Below are positions 37,489 to 46,866 of a stretch of 64,000 nucleotides of DNA, piece by piece. Source of the DNA: Acinetobacter sp. ANC 7912 (lineage in GTDB: Bacteria > Pseudomonadota > Gammaproteobacteria > Pseudomonadales > Moraxellaceae); the NCBI RefSeq assembly GCF_039862785.1, contig NZ_CP156795.1, positions 1,178,001 through 1,242,000 on the forward strand, written 5' to 3'. Below the pieces are notes generated by a model. The model had not been told where the DNA came from and did no database searches. It saw only the letters and a list, made by a program, of their open reading frames with translations. How positions within the stretch are numbered: position 1 is the first letter of the stretch; each line of letters starts with the position of its first letter. The translations under genes and the position numbers were made by a program.

Positions 37489-37935
37489 TTAGGCCAGTTT
37501 TGCTTTAATTTTTGCAGAAACTTGTGCAGGATCGGCGCGCCCGGCTATGAGCGGACGCAGAGAATTCATCACCTTACCCATATCTTTCATGCTAGTAGCT
37601 TCTTGCGCTGCAATTGTTTGCGCAATGAGGGAATCAAGCTCTTCCTCAGTCATAGCTTCTGGTAGAAATTGAGACAGAACCTCAACTTCAGCTTGTTCCT
37701 TACTAGCTAAATCTTCTCGACCAGCACCTTCATAGGCTTTGATCGATTCCTTACGTTGTTTAATTTGCTTTTCAATGACCGCAAGAACCTGAGCGTCGTC
37801 AAGTTCTTTGCGCTCATCGACTTCGATTTGCTTAATTGCCGCCTGCAGACTACGTATAACCGTTAACTTGTCCATTTCTTTAGCACGCATTGTTGCTTTT
37901 AAAACTTCAGTTATTTGGTTTTTTAAAGTAGTCAT
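37489..37935 (-). CDS. GatB/YqeY domain protein
   Basis: The 148-aa protein matches the YqeY family (TTLKNQITEVLKATMRAKE, ISLRSLQAAIKQIEVD-like blocks, then the C-terminal GKVMNSLRPLIAGRADPAQVSAKIKAKL), related to the tail domain of the GatB amidotransferase that binds tRNA. The precise function is unknown. It is downstream of rpsU on the same strand with a 34-bp gap, a common pairing. Confidence 0.93.
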   Translation of the reverse strand: MTTLKNQITEVLKATMRAKEMDKLTVIRSLQAAIKQIEVDERKELDDAQVLAVIEKQIKQRKESIKAYEGAGREDLASKEQAEVEVLSQFLPEAMTEEELDSLIAQTIAAQEATSMKDMGKVMNSLRPLIAGRADPAQVSAKIKAKLA

Positions 37936-37969
37936 TTATCTTGTCCAGGCAGTCAATCACAAATTAATC

Positions 37970-38185
37970 TTAGTAAAGGCGAGTAGTACGTACTGATTCG
38001 CGAGCCAGTTTCTTCTGGTAGCGTTTAACAGCAGCAGCTTTTTTACGTTTACGTTCTTGAGTTGGTTTTTCGTAGAATTCACGTTTACGAACGTCAGCAA
38101 GAACGCCCGCTTTTTCGCATGAACGTTTGAAACGACGGATAGCTACGTCTACTGGTTCGCCTTCTTTCAATTTAACTTGTGGCAT
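37970..38185 (-). CDS. rpsU: 30S ribosomal protein S21
   Basis: The 71-aa basic protein is a full-length S21 ([29 protein letters not shown]). It helps initiate translation on the 30S subunit. It diverges from tsaD, as in the classic rpsU/tsaD neighbourhood. Confidence 0.97.
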
Positions 38186-38332
38186 GAAGAATCCTCATTA
38201 AGTTATGGATAAGATCATGGGCCGAATTGCCCGTGATCACAAGTGAAGGTCAGTATTTTACTCATTTACATCTTATATCACAAGCCTATAATAGTTATCG
38301 TAATTGAATTGATACAGGTAATAGGCAGTTTA

Positions 38333-39349
38333 ATGATCGTTTTAGGCTTAGAAACATCGTGTGATGAAACAGGACTCGCGCTCTATGACAGCGAGCTGGG
38401 TTTACGCGGACAAGTTCTGTATAGCCAGATTAAACTGCATGCTGAATATGGTGGTGTAGTTCCGGAACTGGCTTCACGTGACCATGTGCGTAAACTGATT
38501 CCACTTCTGAATCAGCTGCTTGAACAAAGTGGTGTCAAGAAATCTGAAATTAATGCCGTGGCTTATACCCGTGGTCCGGGCTTAATGGGTGCATTAATGA
38601 CCGGTGCCTTGTTTGGTCGTACCTTGGCATTTGCATTAAATAAACCGGCAATTGGTGTGCACCATATGGAAGGTCATATGCTGGCACCATTACTTTCTAA
38701 AACTCCACCAGAATTTCCATTCGTGGCACTGTTGGTCTCAGGTGGTCACTCTCAGTTGATGGCAGCTTACGGTATTGGCCAATATGAATTGTTAGGCGAA
38801 TCGATTGATGATGCAGCGGGTGAAGCTTTCGATAAAGTTGCAAAAATGATGGGGCTGCCATATCCGGGTGGTCCGAACATTTCCAAACTGGCTGAACAGG
38901 GCGATCCGAATGCCTTTGCGTTCCCACGTCCAATGTTACATCAGGATCTGACGTTCTCATTCAGTGGCTTAAAAACCGCAGTTTCTGTACAAATGAAGAA
39001 ATTGGGTGATGAAAACCGCGATGCCGATATTGCAGCCAGCTTCCAGGAAGCCATTGTCGATACCTTGGTGAAAAAATCAGTCAAGGCATTAAAGCAAACC
39101 GGTTTAAAACGTCTAGTGATTGCGGGTGGTGTAAGTGCTAACAAACGTTTGCGTGAGCGTTTAGAAGCCGATTTGGCCAAAATCAAGGCAACCGTTTACT
39201 ATGCGGAACCTGCGCTGTGTACCGACAATGGTGCCATGATTGCCTTTACGGGTTATCAACGTTTAAAAGCAGGGCAGCAGGATGGTTTGGCTGTCACTAC
39301 GACCCCGCGTTGGCCAATGACTGAGCTGACAAATCCGGAAGTGGTTTAA
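38333..39349 (+). CDS. tsaD: tRNA N6-adenosine threonylcarbamoyltransferase
   Basis: The 338-aa enzyme completes t6A37 on ANN-decoding tRNAs together with TsaB, TsaE and TsaC. It starts at ATG 38333 ([14 protein letters not shown]). The frame stays open to 38243 but is not family-like there. The metal motif HHMEGHM (about 110-116), [10 protein letters not shown], and the later [10 protein letters not shown] segment are clear. It diverges from rpsU and ends at a strong terminator. Confidence 0.97.
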   Translation: MIVLGLETSCDETGLALYDSELGLRGQVLYSQIKLHAEYGGVVPELASRDHVRKLIPLLNQLLEQSGVKKSEINAVAYTRGPGLMGALMTGALFGRTLAFALNKPAIGVHHMEGHMLAPLLSKTPPEFPFVALLVSGGHSQLMAAYGIGQYELLGESIDDAAGEAFDKVAKMMGLPYPGGPNISKLAEQGDPNAFAFPRPMLHQDLTFSFSGLKTAVSVQMKKLGDENRDADIAASFQEAIVDTLVKKSVKALKQTGLKRLVIAGGVSANKRLRERLEADLAKIKATVYYAEPALCTDNGAMIAFTGYQRLKAGQQDGLAVTTTPRWPMTELTNPEVV

Positions 39350-39377
39350 TGTATTGATTAATACATAGAATGCGACA

Positions 39378-39411
39378 ACAAAAAACCTCATCACTTGATG
39401 AGGTTTTTTAT
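39378..39411. terminator. terminator between tsaD and the lipoprotein gene
   Basis: AAAAAACCTCATCACTTGATGAGGTTTTTT is symmetric with a strong stem, so it can stop both convergent transcripts. Confidence 0.9.
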
Positions 39412-39413
39412 AT

Positions 39414-40478
39414 TTATTTACCAATAATGGAAGACCACAAAATATCATCTACTTTTGTATTTCCAAGATAAACGCCCGCTTTTAATGAACGTGGCTCATC
39501 CTGACGAATCTTGGTAATCAGTTCATTATCAAACAAACCTTTTTTATGAGTAATGTTGACGCTGCCTTGCTCAGGTAAATGGTGGTAATTATTTAGGCTA
39601 ATCTCATTCATGATGAATGGGGTAGAACCTGTATCAAAACTAAAGGTATATCTAAATTTTGCATCTAAAGGCTGTCCGATCACTGTGCCTTTAGAATGTA
39701 AAGTTCTGGTGCCATTGCTGCCGCTGCCAAAATCATCCACCAGACTAAAGCTATAGTCTTTTAACTGTAAATATTCACGACTATCTGCATTATAGACATC
39801 AACTTCAGTCAGCTTATTGCTATCCGTTTTTACCCGTTGAAAACTCAGGTTGGAAATATCGTATTTACGTTCTTTGCCTAAGGAGGATTTTGAAGAAGTA
39901 TATCGAATAGAGCCTGAAATCAAATATTGGTCTTTCAGACTAAAATCCAAATTGTGGCCATAGCGAACATTGTCAAAAGTAACCGTTGTAGTGTCACTAT
40001 TCACGGTTTGCGTGATTTTGGAACCTGCTACGAACGTTTTATCCAAAACAATACAGGTTTCTTTATTGGGCTTTAATGTGAGTGTTTTGGTATTGCCATT
40101 TGTATTGACTTCAGCACAGGTTAGATTGCCAATTTTGATGCTGTTTACACCGAGGTTATACACCTGCAATGCACGACCTGTCCGGCCAAGCGGATAATCG
40201 GCAAAAATCTCACCGACCATATGGGCGAGAGCTTCATTGTAGTTATTTGCAAGTTCACTGGTACCATCTTGTCCCGTAATCGCATTTTTAATTTTGTCCA
40301 AAATGGTCTCATCGGTAAATGGGACAAAATCATCAGGCAGTTCAGGGGAAATGGCATCTGGCAAATTTTCTGGTAAGTTGCTAGAAGCTGATTCACTGCT
40401 ACTTCCACTACCGCCACCGCATGCCGTCAAAAGACCAGCTAATAGCGCTATTCCACTCATTTTATATTTCAGTGTCAT
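39414..40478 (-). CDS. large Ser/Gly-rich-headed lipoprotein of unknown function
   Basis: The 354-aa lipoprotein has a signal peptide with lipobox LLTAC (Cys20), followed by GGGSGSSSES, a flexible linker that often holds outer-membrane lipoproteins away from the membrane. The rest is rich in beta-forming Thr/Ser/Asn stretches and a Cys pair (NLTCAEV, ETCIVLD) near residues 119-143. No known domain is recognised. It is a single-gene unit; a 550-bp AT-rich intergenic region lies upstream. Confidence 0.78.
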   Translation of the reverse strand: MTLKYKMSGIALLAGLLTACGGGSGSSSESASSNLPENLPDAISPELPDDFVPFTDETILDKIKNAITGQDGTSELANNYNEALAHMVGEIFADYPLGRTGRALQVYNLGVNSIKIGNLTCAEVNTNGNTKTLTLKPNKETCIVLDKTFVAGSKITQTVNSDTTTVTFDNVRYGHNLDFSLKDQYLISGSIRYTSSKSSLGKERKYDISNLSFQRVKTDSNKLTEVDVYNADSREYLQLKDYSFSLVDDFGSGSNGTRTLHSKGTVIGQPLDAKFRYTFSFDTGSTPFIMNEISLNNYHHLPEQGSVNITHKKGLFDNELITKIRQDEPRSLKAGVYLGNTKVDDILWSSIIGK

Positions 40479-41028
40479 GTTTATTCCCTTGGTGCTTATT
40501 TTTTAAAGTTATTAAATGACTTTGTTTTTCTTGCTGAATTGATTTTAAGATCAAGTGATTTACCTAATTCGGCAGTTGCAATTTAATCTTAAAATTCATG
40601 CAAATTATGCATGAATGATATTGCATTGCAATTTGAGAGATTTTTAAGAAAAATGCGAAAATTTAAGATAGTTAAAGAGGTGTTTTTTTTAAATTATTTA
40701 ATAATTTTAATTGAGGTGGTGTTGATTTATATTTTTTATAAAACAAATATTTGTTTTAATTAAATGCGTTTGAGAGAAAGCTATATTTTTTATTTGGGTT
40801 TCAAATAATAAACTTGAAAAGGGTATAAATTTTAAATGTATTATGTTGGTGCTAATTTGTTTGTAAACGTAATCGATAATTACATGAAAATTGCGAGATA
40901 ATTAAATTAAATATTTTTTATTTTAATGATTTAATAAACTTCTTTAGATATTAAAAAGCCCAGTTTTGTTAAAGAATAATTACATGATTAAACAAAACTG
41001 AGCTTGGAAAATTTTGGGCTAAATTAGA
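40479..41028. other. AT-rich intergenic region with one long hairpin
   Basis: No gene was seen in these 550 bp. A 10-bp inverted repeat CAGTTTTGTT / AACAAAACTG lies at 40964-41003, separated by about 20 bases and followed by AGCTTGG. It could be a terminator for either flanking gene or part of a small RNA. The strong local A/T content may mark a promoter region for the lipoprotein gene. Confidence 0.5.
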
Positions 41029-41904
41029 TTAATTCAATACCTTGAGCTGTTGTGAACCAATCCAATGCTTTGAGAATTGATAAGCTGCACGGCCCGAACG
41101 CTGACCACGGCCTTGGCACCATCGTAAGGCTTCTGCACGTGCTTCTGCAGTCAGCTCCATACCGGCTTTTTTCAGATAGTGCTCCACAATTTCTAAGTAA
41201 AGATTCTGATCCATCGGATAGAAAGAGAGCCACATACCAAAACGGTCAGAGAGCGAGATTTTTTCTTCAATCGCTTCTTGCGGATGTAGTTCAGTGTATT
41301 GTGGTACATCGACCTTGGTGGCTGGCGTATTTTCATGCATGAATTCCGGCAACAGGTGACGACGGTTACTGGTCGCATAAATCACAAAATTGCTGGAACC
41401 AGACTGTAGTGAGCCATCTAAAACACTTTTTAGGCTACGGTAATTTTCATCTTCTGCATTAAATGCCAGGTCATCACAGTACACGATGAATTTTTCCGGA
41501 CGGTCTGCAATCAGCTTCTGGATCTCTGGTAGATCTGATAAATCATCACGTTCAATTTCAATTAGTCGTAAACCTTGCTCGGCATATTCAGTTAACAGGG
41601 CACGGACGATAGATGATTTGCCGGTACCGCGTGAACCGGTGAGCAAAATATCATTGGCAGGTAGGTTATTCAGGAATTGCAGGGTATTCTGAATTACTTT
41701 TTCTTTTTGTTTTTTGATGCCTTTTAAGTCATCCAGTGCAATAGCTTTCAGCTTGTGAATTGGCTTGAGCTGGCCATCTTGCCATTTATAGGCATAGGCA
41801 GAAAAATCCGGGGCCGTTTTAAGCTCAGGAAGGGTTTGTTGCAGCTGCTGTAAAACAGTGGAAAGAGTATTTAAAATATTGTCAGGTAACTCAATTGTAG
41901 CCAT
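41029..41904 (-). CDS. DUF815 AAA-type ATPase
   Basis: The 291-aa protein has a P-loop TGSRGTGKSSIV (about residues 88-99), a Walker B-like VYCDDLAF, and a sensor block ATSNRRHLLPE. These are the usual features of DUF815 ATPases. The family function is unknown. It diverges from the patatin gene with about 190 bp between starts. The leading 80 residues are a helical N-terminal domain. Confidence 0.9.
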   Translation of the reverse strand: MATIELPDNILNTLSTVLQQLQQTLPELKTAPDFSAYAYKWQDGQLKPIHKLKAIALDDLKGIKKQKEKVIQNTLQFLNNLPANDILLTGSRGTGKSSIVRALLTEYAEQGLRLIEIERDDLSDLPEIQKLIADRPEKFIVYCDDLAFNAEDENYRSLKSVLDGSLQSGSSNFVIYATSNRRHLLPEFMHENTPATKVDVPQYTELHPQEAIEEKISLSDRFGMWLSFYPMDQNLYLEIVEHYLKKAGMELTAEARAEALRWCQGRGQRSGRAAYQFSKHWIGSQQLKVLN

Positions 41905-42095
41905 GATTGCAGATTACATCGTTTAAATGATGCTGATGATACTACCACTGTAAAAAACGCAGTCAAAGCAAGAAAAATGTGATAATTTGCCAAGGAAAGG
42001 AGATTTTCGGCTATTGTCCCGCCGCTATGATCTGTTGTACTTAAATGATTGCAGTTCTTGTGGCGCCAAAAATAAACATAAGGATTACGTATAGC

Positions 42096-43613
42096 ATGCT
42101 GTTTAAAGACTTCAATACCCATATCAATCCGCATCAGACCTATCGCATTAAAAAATTAAAACAGCAATTAGAAAATGCCGAGACCTATGAGGAATGGAAA
42201 TATATTGCATTAAAACTGGATGAAGAAACTGGGGCACAGGAATGGAAGCTTGATAATTCTTCACTATATTTTGATGCAGAAGTGATTGCACATCGTCTGG
42301 GTAAATTGCGACGCTATCGCATGCAGCATCGCACTAAAGACTTGATGTATATATTACGTGAAGGGCTGAGCTACGATATTGCCAACATTGCCCATCCTTT
42401 ACTGTTTATTGAAACCTATGTTGGTACCAAAAAAATCATTGAAGATTATGTTGAAGAAGTCAGTAAATGTCTGGCTTATATTGCGTCTGATCAATGTGAA
42501 TGTTTAACAGTAGAAGAAAAAATCGAATTCTTTGAGCGCTGCCAGCATGCTTATGGTCAGCCAGCGTTGATGTTTTCTGGCGGCGCAACCTTAGGTTTGT
42601 TTCATACCGGTGTATGTAAGGCATTAATGGAACAGGATTTGATGCCCAAAGTGGTATCCGGTTCCAGTGCTGGTGCAATCATGACTGCCATGTTGGGTGT
42701 ATCCAAGCCTTCTGAATATGCGGATATCCTGAAAGGGCACAACTTCTTTAACGAAGCATTTCATTTCCGCAAATTCCGTGAGCTGATGAAGGGCAATGGT
42801 GGCTTTGCCGATGTGAAATACCTAAAAAAATTCCTGGTCGAGAACCTGGGGAATTTTACCTTTGAAGAAGCACTGAAAAATTCAGGCTTGCATATCAATA
42901 TTGCAGTTGCACCGTATGATGCATCGCAAGATTCACGCATCATGAATGCTTATACCTCGCCAGATTTGCTGGTTTGGAGTGCGGTACTGGCTTCTTGTGC
43001 TGTGCCAATCTTGTTTCCGCCAGTACGTCTGACCAGTAAACGCCATGATGGGAAATTCACGCCATATATGGGTGCGACACGCTGGGTGGACGGTAGCGTG
43101 CGCAGTGATTTCCCGCAGGAAAAAATGGCACGTTTGTACAATATCAATTACACCATTGCCAGTCAGGTCAATCCGCATATCGTGCCATTTATGCAGGATG
43201 ATGCTTCACGTTTCCGTAAAGATATGCTGAGCTGGCCGCAACGCATTGCCCGTCGTCAAGGCAAGGTGTTTGCCAAAGGCTTGATGGACTTTACTCGTGA
43301 ACGTGCTGGCAGTATTCCACCGGTACGCCGTCTGCTGGATCATGGTTATGGCGTGGTAGATCAGCGCTATTATGGTGATGTGAATATTGTCGGTAAATAT
43401 GGCTTACGTCACTATACTTATATGCTGCAAAACCCGCGTCCGCATCTGTTTAAAATCCTGCAACGTGAAGGTGAGCGTGCCACCTGGCCGAAAATCTCCA
43501 TGATTGAAACTCAGGAGCGGGTAGGCAAAACCATCCAGCATTGTCTGGAATTGTTAAATTTTCAAAATGAACCTGAAGAGCAGACCCAAGAATACATTCC
43601 CGTTGACATCTGA
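42096..43613 (+). CDS. patatin-like phospholipase with DUF3336 domain
   Basis: The 505-aa lipase starts at ATG 42096 (MLFKDFNTHINP), behind AAGGATT; an in-frame start at 42045 gives 17 extra residues. The N-terminal 150 residues are DUF3336, as in yeast Tgl-type and bacterial patatins. The catalytic dyad is visible as GSSAG with Ser191 and DGS with Asp332 (WVDGSVRSD). The oxyanion loop is GGATLGLF. It should hydrolyse acyl chains from phospholipids or triglycerides. The next gene overlaps its 3' end by 47 bp. Confidence 0.92.
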   Translation: MLFKDFNTHINPHQTYRIKKLKQQLENAETYEEWKYIALKLDEETGAQEWKLDNSSLYFDAEVIAHRLGKLRRYRMQHRTKDLMYILREGLSYDIANIAHPLLFIETYVGTKKIIEDYVEEVSKCLAYIASDQCECLTVEEKIEFFERCQHAYGQPALMFSGGATLGLFHTGVCKALMEQDLMPKVVSGSSAGAIMTAMLGVSKPSEYADILKGHNFFNEAFHFRKFRELMKGNGGFADVKYLKKFLVENLGNFTFEEALKNSGLHINIAVAPYDASQDSRIMNAYTSPDLLVWSAVLASCAVPILFPPVRLTSKRHDGKFTPYMGATRWVDGSVRSDFPQEKMARLYNINYTIASQVNPHIVPFMQDDASRFRKDMLSWPQRIARRQGKVFAKGLMDFTRERAGSIPPVRRLLDHGYGVVDQRYYGDVNIVGKYGLRHYTYMLQNPRPHLFKILQREGERATWPKISMIETQERVGKTIQHCLELLNFQNEPEEQTQEYIPVDI

Positions 43614-44403
43614 AGAATTGCAGCAGATTCAGTTTGAGTTGCAAACCAAAGCCCGTAGTTTGGCCTTTGGACGCCGTTTATATCGAGGCAGGCTGGGGGA
43701 GCAATTCTATTGGCTGAAGGTACAGCAGCCTGACGCAGCTTTATATAGCAAGCAGGGCTTTGAAAATGAGTGGAATTTTTACCAATCATTCTTAAATAAT
43801 CATGAAGCTGATTTTCTCACTCCTTATCAGTTGATTGATCATGAAATCACAGTGAAGGATGAGCAATATCAGCAGGGAATTTTATTGCGAGATTGCCCTG
43901 CGCATTTTGCTGTATCACCGCATAAATTAAGCTTGAAACAAATACAAACTCATTTACTGGCAAGTCTGGATGCAGTGATGCATCTCTATCAATGTGGCTA
44001 TCTACATGCCGATCTGAAAGCTGAACATTTTGTTCAGTATGAGGGTCGAGTCAGGTTGATTGATTTTGAACAGGTTCGACGATTCAGCGATGTTCCATCT
44101 CAAAGCTTGGATGCAACACCACGGTATATGGCGCCTGAGTTGTTTCATGGCGAAGCGAAAACAGTGCAAACGGAAATTTATGCACTGGGCATCATTTGGC
44201 TAGAATGGTTGATGCAAACCCGACTGAGGGCAGGTGATTATGAAGACTGGGCTTATTTACATTGTCGGCGCCTGCAAATTCAGTTGCATACTCAATTTCA
44301 GTTATTTCAATCGGTATTAGAAGGCATGCTTGCCAAGCAGAAAGCCAATCGTTTTACCGATTTTAAGCAGATTCGAAGTATTTTATTCACTGTAATTGAC
44401 TGA
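43567..44403 (+). CDS. protein-kinase-like protein overlapping the patatin gene
   Basis: The 278-aa protein has a compact kinase-like fold. The catalytic loop is HADLK (147-151, Asp149), the metal-binding motif is DFE (166-168) in place of DFG, MAPELF follows as an APE motif, and Lys51 in FYWLKVQQ is the likely ATP lysine. The glycine-rich loop is poor. Its start at 43567 lies within the patatin gene, so translation is probably coupled. It could be an RIO/Kdo-kinase-like or Ser/Thr-kinase-like enzyme; a degenerate pseudokinase is also possible. Confidence 0.7.
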   Translation: MNLKSRPKNTFPLTSEELQQIQFELQTKARSLAFGRRLYRGRLGEQFYWLKVQQPDAALYSKQGFENEWNFYQSFLNNHEADFLTPYQLIDHEITVKDEQYQQGILLRDCPAHFAVSPHKLSLKQIQTHLLASLDAVMHLYQCGYLHADLKAEHFVQYEGRVRLIDFEQVRRFSDVPSQSLDATPRYMAPELFHGEAKTVQTEIYALGIIWLEWLMQTRLRAGDYEDWAYLHCRRLQIQLHTQFQLFQSVLEGMLAKQKANRFTDFKQIRSILFTVID

Positions 44404-44470
44404 TAAAAATACAAAAAACAACAATCTGCTTTTTATTTGCGCAATCGTTGTGGCTTTGATGAAAAAGTTC

Positions 44471-44497
44471 TTGTCAGGCCAAATTGATCTCTATAAT
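44471..44497 (+). promoter_or_regulatory. promoter of the first Leu(UAG)-Trp-Leu(UAG) operon
   Basis: TTGTCA (44471-44476) and TATAAT (44492-44497) are 15 bp apart, just before the tRNA at 44511. The second operon has the same elements at 46986 and 47007 with the same spacing. Confidence 0.65.
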
Positions 44498-44510
44498 ATA
44501 CACGACCAAC

Positions 44511-44595
44511 GGGGACGTGGCGAAATTGGTAGACGCACTGGATTTAGGTTCCAGCGCCGCGAGGTGTGAGAGTTCGAGTCTCTCCGTCCCCACCA
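44511..44595 (+). tRNA. tRNA-Leu (anticodon UAG)
   Basis: The 85-nt class II tRNA with encoded CCA has the 7-base acceptor stem GGGGACG, a long variable arm and anticodon loop TTTAGGT, giving anticodon UAG. Confidence 0.95.
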
Positions 44596-44630
44596 AATTA
44601 CTTAAGCGATTAGGTAAGATGGTGAAGTGT

Positions 44631-44704
44631 AGAGGATTGGTGTAATGGTAGCATGACGGTCTCCAAAACCGTTCGTCAAGGTTCGAATCCTTGATCCTCT
44701 GCCA
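44631..44704 (+). tRNA. tRNA-Trp (anticodon CCA)
   Basis: The 74-nt tRNA with encoded CCA has acceptor AGAGGAT/ATCCTCT, discriminator G, and loop CTCCAAA, placing CCA at positions 34-36. A1-U72, G5-C68 and G73 fit tryptophan identity rules. The D arm is short. Confidence 0.85.
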
Positions 44705-44747
44705 GATTTAAAGTTTGAGAAATCCAACGTTAGGTTGGTACCCTGAT

Positions 44748-44832
44748 GGGGACGTGGCGAAATTGGTAGACGCACTGGATTTAGGTTCCAGCGCCGCGAG
44801 GTGTGAGAGTTCGAGTCTCTCCGTCCCCACCA
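44748..44832 (+). tRNA. tRNA-Leu (anticodon UAG)
   Basis: The sequence is identical to the 44511 gene. It is the third gene of the operon. Confidence 0.95.
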
Positions 44833-44842
44833 CTCAAAAGAG

Positions 44843-44870
44843 ACAAGGTTGATGCCTTGTTTTTTTTTGC
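44843..44870 (+). terminator. terminator of the first tRNA operon
   Basis: GACAAGG-TTGATG-CCTTGTTTTTTTTT lies about 10 bp after the last tRNA. The same terminator follows the second operon at 47357-47381. Confidence 0.85.
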
Positions 44871-45109
44871 CTGCAATTTGAGAGGATGATTTGAATTGAA
44901 TCTAGAAAGCTTTGGGATCGCTTACTGGTCTTGAAAGATGCTAAACTTAGAGCTCATAAGCTATATTGTTACTGTTAAAAAAACACTAGGATTTAGCTGA
45001 AAACTGTTGATTAACGCGCTGAATCTTTTCAAATCTGGTGATAAAAATAGCAAATCATTTTAATTGCTTAATTTTTGATTAAAAAAGACATTTCTGATCA
45101 TTCTGTGGC

Positions 45110-45138
45110 TTGTAATCTTCAATTAATCGCTCTAATAT
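45110..45138 (+). promoter_or_regulatory. promoter of tRNA-Leu(CAG), copy 1
   Basis: TTGTAA (45110-45115) and TAATAT (45133-45138) are 17 bp apart. Copy 2 has the same pair at 46597 and 46620, with different sequence in between, so the boxes are conserved. Confidence 0.65.
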
Positions 45139-45148
45139 AGCGCTCATC

Positions 45149-45234
45149 GGGGATATGGCGGAATTGGTAGACGCACTGTGTTCAGGTCGCAGCGCCCTCT
45201 GGGTGTGAGAGTTCGAGTCTCTCTATCCCCACCA
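45149..45234 (+). tRNA. tRNA-Leu (anticodon CAG)
   Basis: The 86-nt class II tRNA with encoded CCA has anticodon loop TTCAGGT, giving anticodon CAG. It is followed by a terminator (AAAGCAAGGT ... ACCTTGCTTTTTT). Confidence 0.95.
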
Positions 45235-45241
45235 GATATGA

Positions 45242-45272
45242 AAAAGCAAGGTTAAATACCTTGCTTTTTTTA
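45242..45272 (+). terminator. terminator of tRNA-Leu(CAG) copy 1
   Basis: AAAAAGCAAGGTTAAATACCTTGCTTTTTT forms a 9-pair stem with a T run. Confidence 0.85.
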
Positions 45273-45385
45273 TACCTGTGATTTGGTAGGGTGGTGATAT
45301 TGCTTTTGATTTTAGATCAGACAATACTAGCTTTCAGTGAGGTATCTATTTGATGAGCAGGTTAATCTTAGCCCATATTATTAAT

Positions 45386-46459
45386 CGCAGATTCAAATCC
45401 CAAGTGCGACACATTTGTAGTTAGTTGAAAAAGTTAGGTGTATTCATAGAATCATTAGACTTTTTCAACTCGCAATTGGAAAGCACACAATGAAGAAATA
45501 CACCCAACTTTCTCAAGATGAAAGATACGAAATTTATGCTACTTTGAAAAGTAAAAGCTCAATCGCTAACCTTGCTCGGGAGTTAGGGCGTTCACGATCA
45601 ACCATCTACCGTGAATTAAAAAGAAATACTGGGCAACGTGGATATAGGGCTCAACAGGCAGCTAAATTTGCAAGTCAAAGACGGTACCGTCCTTCCTCAT
45701 CAATGACAGCATTTGCCTTCGCCTATATTGATTATTTAATTGGCTTGGACTGGTCACCAGAACAAATTTCAGGTGCTTTAACACAACGCGGTTGGCTGGA
45801 TGTACCTTCACATGAGTGGATTTACCAGTACATTTATCAAGATAAATCAAAAGGCGGTAAACTCCATCTACACTTAAGGCATCAGAAGAAATATCGAAAA
45901 CGAGGTTACAAAAACACGGATCGTAGGGGGCAAATCATTGATAAAACAAGTATTCACTGTCGAGACCAGGTCATTGATCAACGACAACGTTTAGGAGATT
46001 TCGAAGGTGACACGGTGATTGGTAAACATCATAAAGGTGCTTTATTAACCCTTGTTGATCGAAAGAGCCTGTATGTACATATTGTTCATTTAGGATCAAC
46101 GAGAGCATCCTCTCAAACGATTACTTGTGCGTTAGATCGTTTACGAATGAGCCATGCTTATAGTGTGACATTTGATAATGGTAAAGAATTTTCCGAACAC
46201 AAAAGAATTACTGATGCCGGGATAGAGACGTATTTTGCTGATCCTTACAAGTCTATTCAGCGAGCTAGAAATGAAAATACGAATGGTTTAATCCGTCAAT
46301 ATCTGCCAAAATCATCATCGTTTGATGACGTGTCAAACGAACAAATAGAGCAGATAGAATTTGCACTCAACCATCGTCCTAGAAAAACGCTAGGTTGGTA
46401 TACACCGAGTGAAGTTATGGCTGGTTTTTATACTGTTGCACTTGCCGCTTGAATCCGCC
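45386..46459 (+). mobile_element. IS30-family element, copy C (ISAba125-like)
   Basis: The 1074-bp element is flanked by the 3-bp duplication AAT (45383-45385 and 46460-46462). It lies between the two tRNA-Leu(CAG) genes. The element is intact and nearly identical to copy B. Confidence 0.95.
45490..46452 (+). CDS. IS30-family transposase, copy C
   Basis: The 320-aa transposase is identical in protein sequence to copy B (differing from A at residue 71), with intact helix-turn-helix and DDE motifs. It lies in the tRNA region with no host gene disrupted. Confidence 0.95.
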   Translation: MKKYTQLSQDERYEIYATLKSKSSIANLARELGRSRSTIYRELKRNTGQRGYRAQQAAKFASQRRYRPSSSMTAFAFAYIDYLIGLDWSPEQISGALTQRGWLDVPSHEWIYQYIYQDKSKGGKLHLHLRHQKKYRKRGYKNTDRRGQIIDKTSIHCRDQVIDQRQRLGDFEGDTVIGKHHKGALLTLVDRKSLYVHIVHLGSTRASSQTITCALDRLRMSHAYSVTFDNGKEFSEHKRITDAGIETYFADPYKSIQRARNENTNGLIRQYLPKSSSFDDVSNEQIEQIEFALNHRPRKTLGWYTPSEVMAGFYTVALAA

Positions 46460-46635
46460 AATTAAAAAGATAAGCTAGAACTTATTTTTCTAATTGCAAT
46501 TGTCCACGTGACAATAAGAATAGATGCACTTTAAATCCAAAATCACATCAATTGATTAATTATTGAATGAACGAGCGCAATAACCGTATAAAATCCTTGT
46601 AATGCCGGGGTGATCGTTCTAATATAGCGCTCATC

Positions 46636-46721
46636 GGGGATATGGCGGAATTGGTAGACGCACTGTGTTCAGGTCGCAGCGCCCTCTGGGTGTGAGAGTT
46701 CGAGTCTCTCTATCCCCACCA
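46636..46721 (+). tRNA. tRNA-Leu (anticodon CAG)
   Basis: The sequence is identical to the 45149 gene, with its own promoter (TTGTAA at 46597, TAATAT at 46620) and a terminator at 46728-46758. Confidence 0.95.
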
Positions 46722-46767
46722 GATACGAAAAAGCAAGGTTACATACCTTGCTTTTTTTTATGGCTGA

Positions 46768-46866
46768 AATTTTGAAAATGGCACACATCAGTTTGAAAAA
46801 TTGCTCACAGGTAAATTTTTAGACTTAGATCATCTCAAAAAATGGATGAAGAAATTTAAGGTATAG
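46768..46866 (+). pseudogene. possible C-terminal gene fragment (32 codons)
   Basis: An open frame without a start reads HQFEKLLTGKFLDLDHLKKW and ends at TAG 46864. It looks protein-like (amphipathic helix, Lys-rich tail) but is preceded by a stop and cannot be matched to a family. It may be the remnant of a gene lost between tRNA units, or chance. Confidence 0.3.

Noticed and set aside
40957..41005. Long hairpin as an origin or attachment site
   Set aside because: A single imperfect hairpin, with no repeated motif and no integrase nearby.
44631..44704. Possible tRNA-Gly (anticodon TCC) reading of the 74-nt tRNA
   Set aside because: Shifting the loop by one base would give TCC, but the 7-base loop CTCCAAA with T33 places CCA at 34-36, and G73 and A1-U72 fit Trp.
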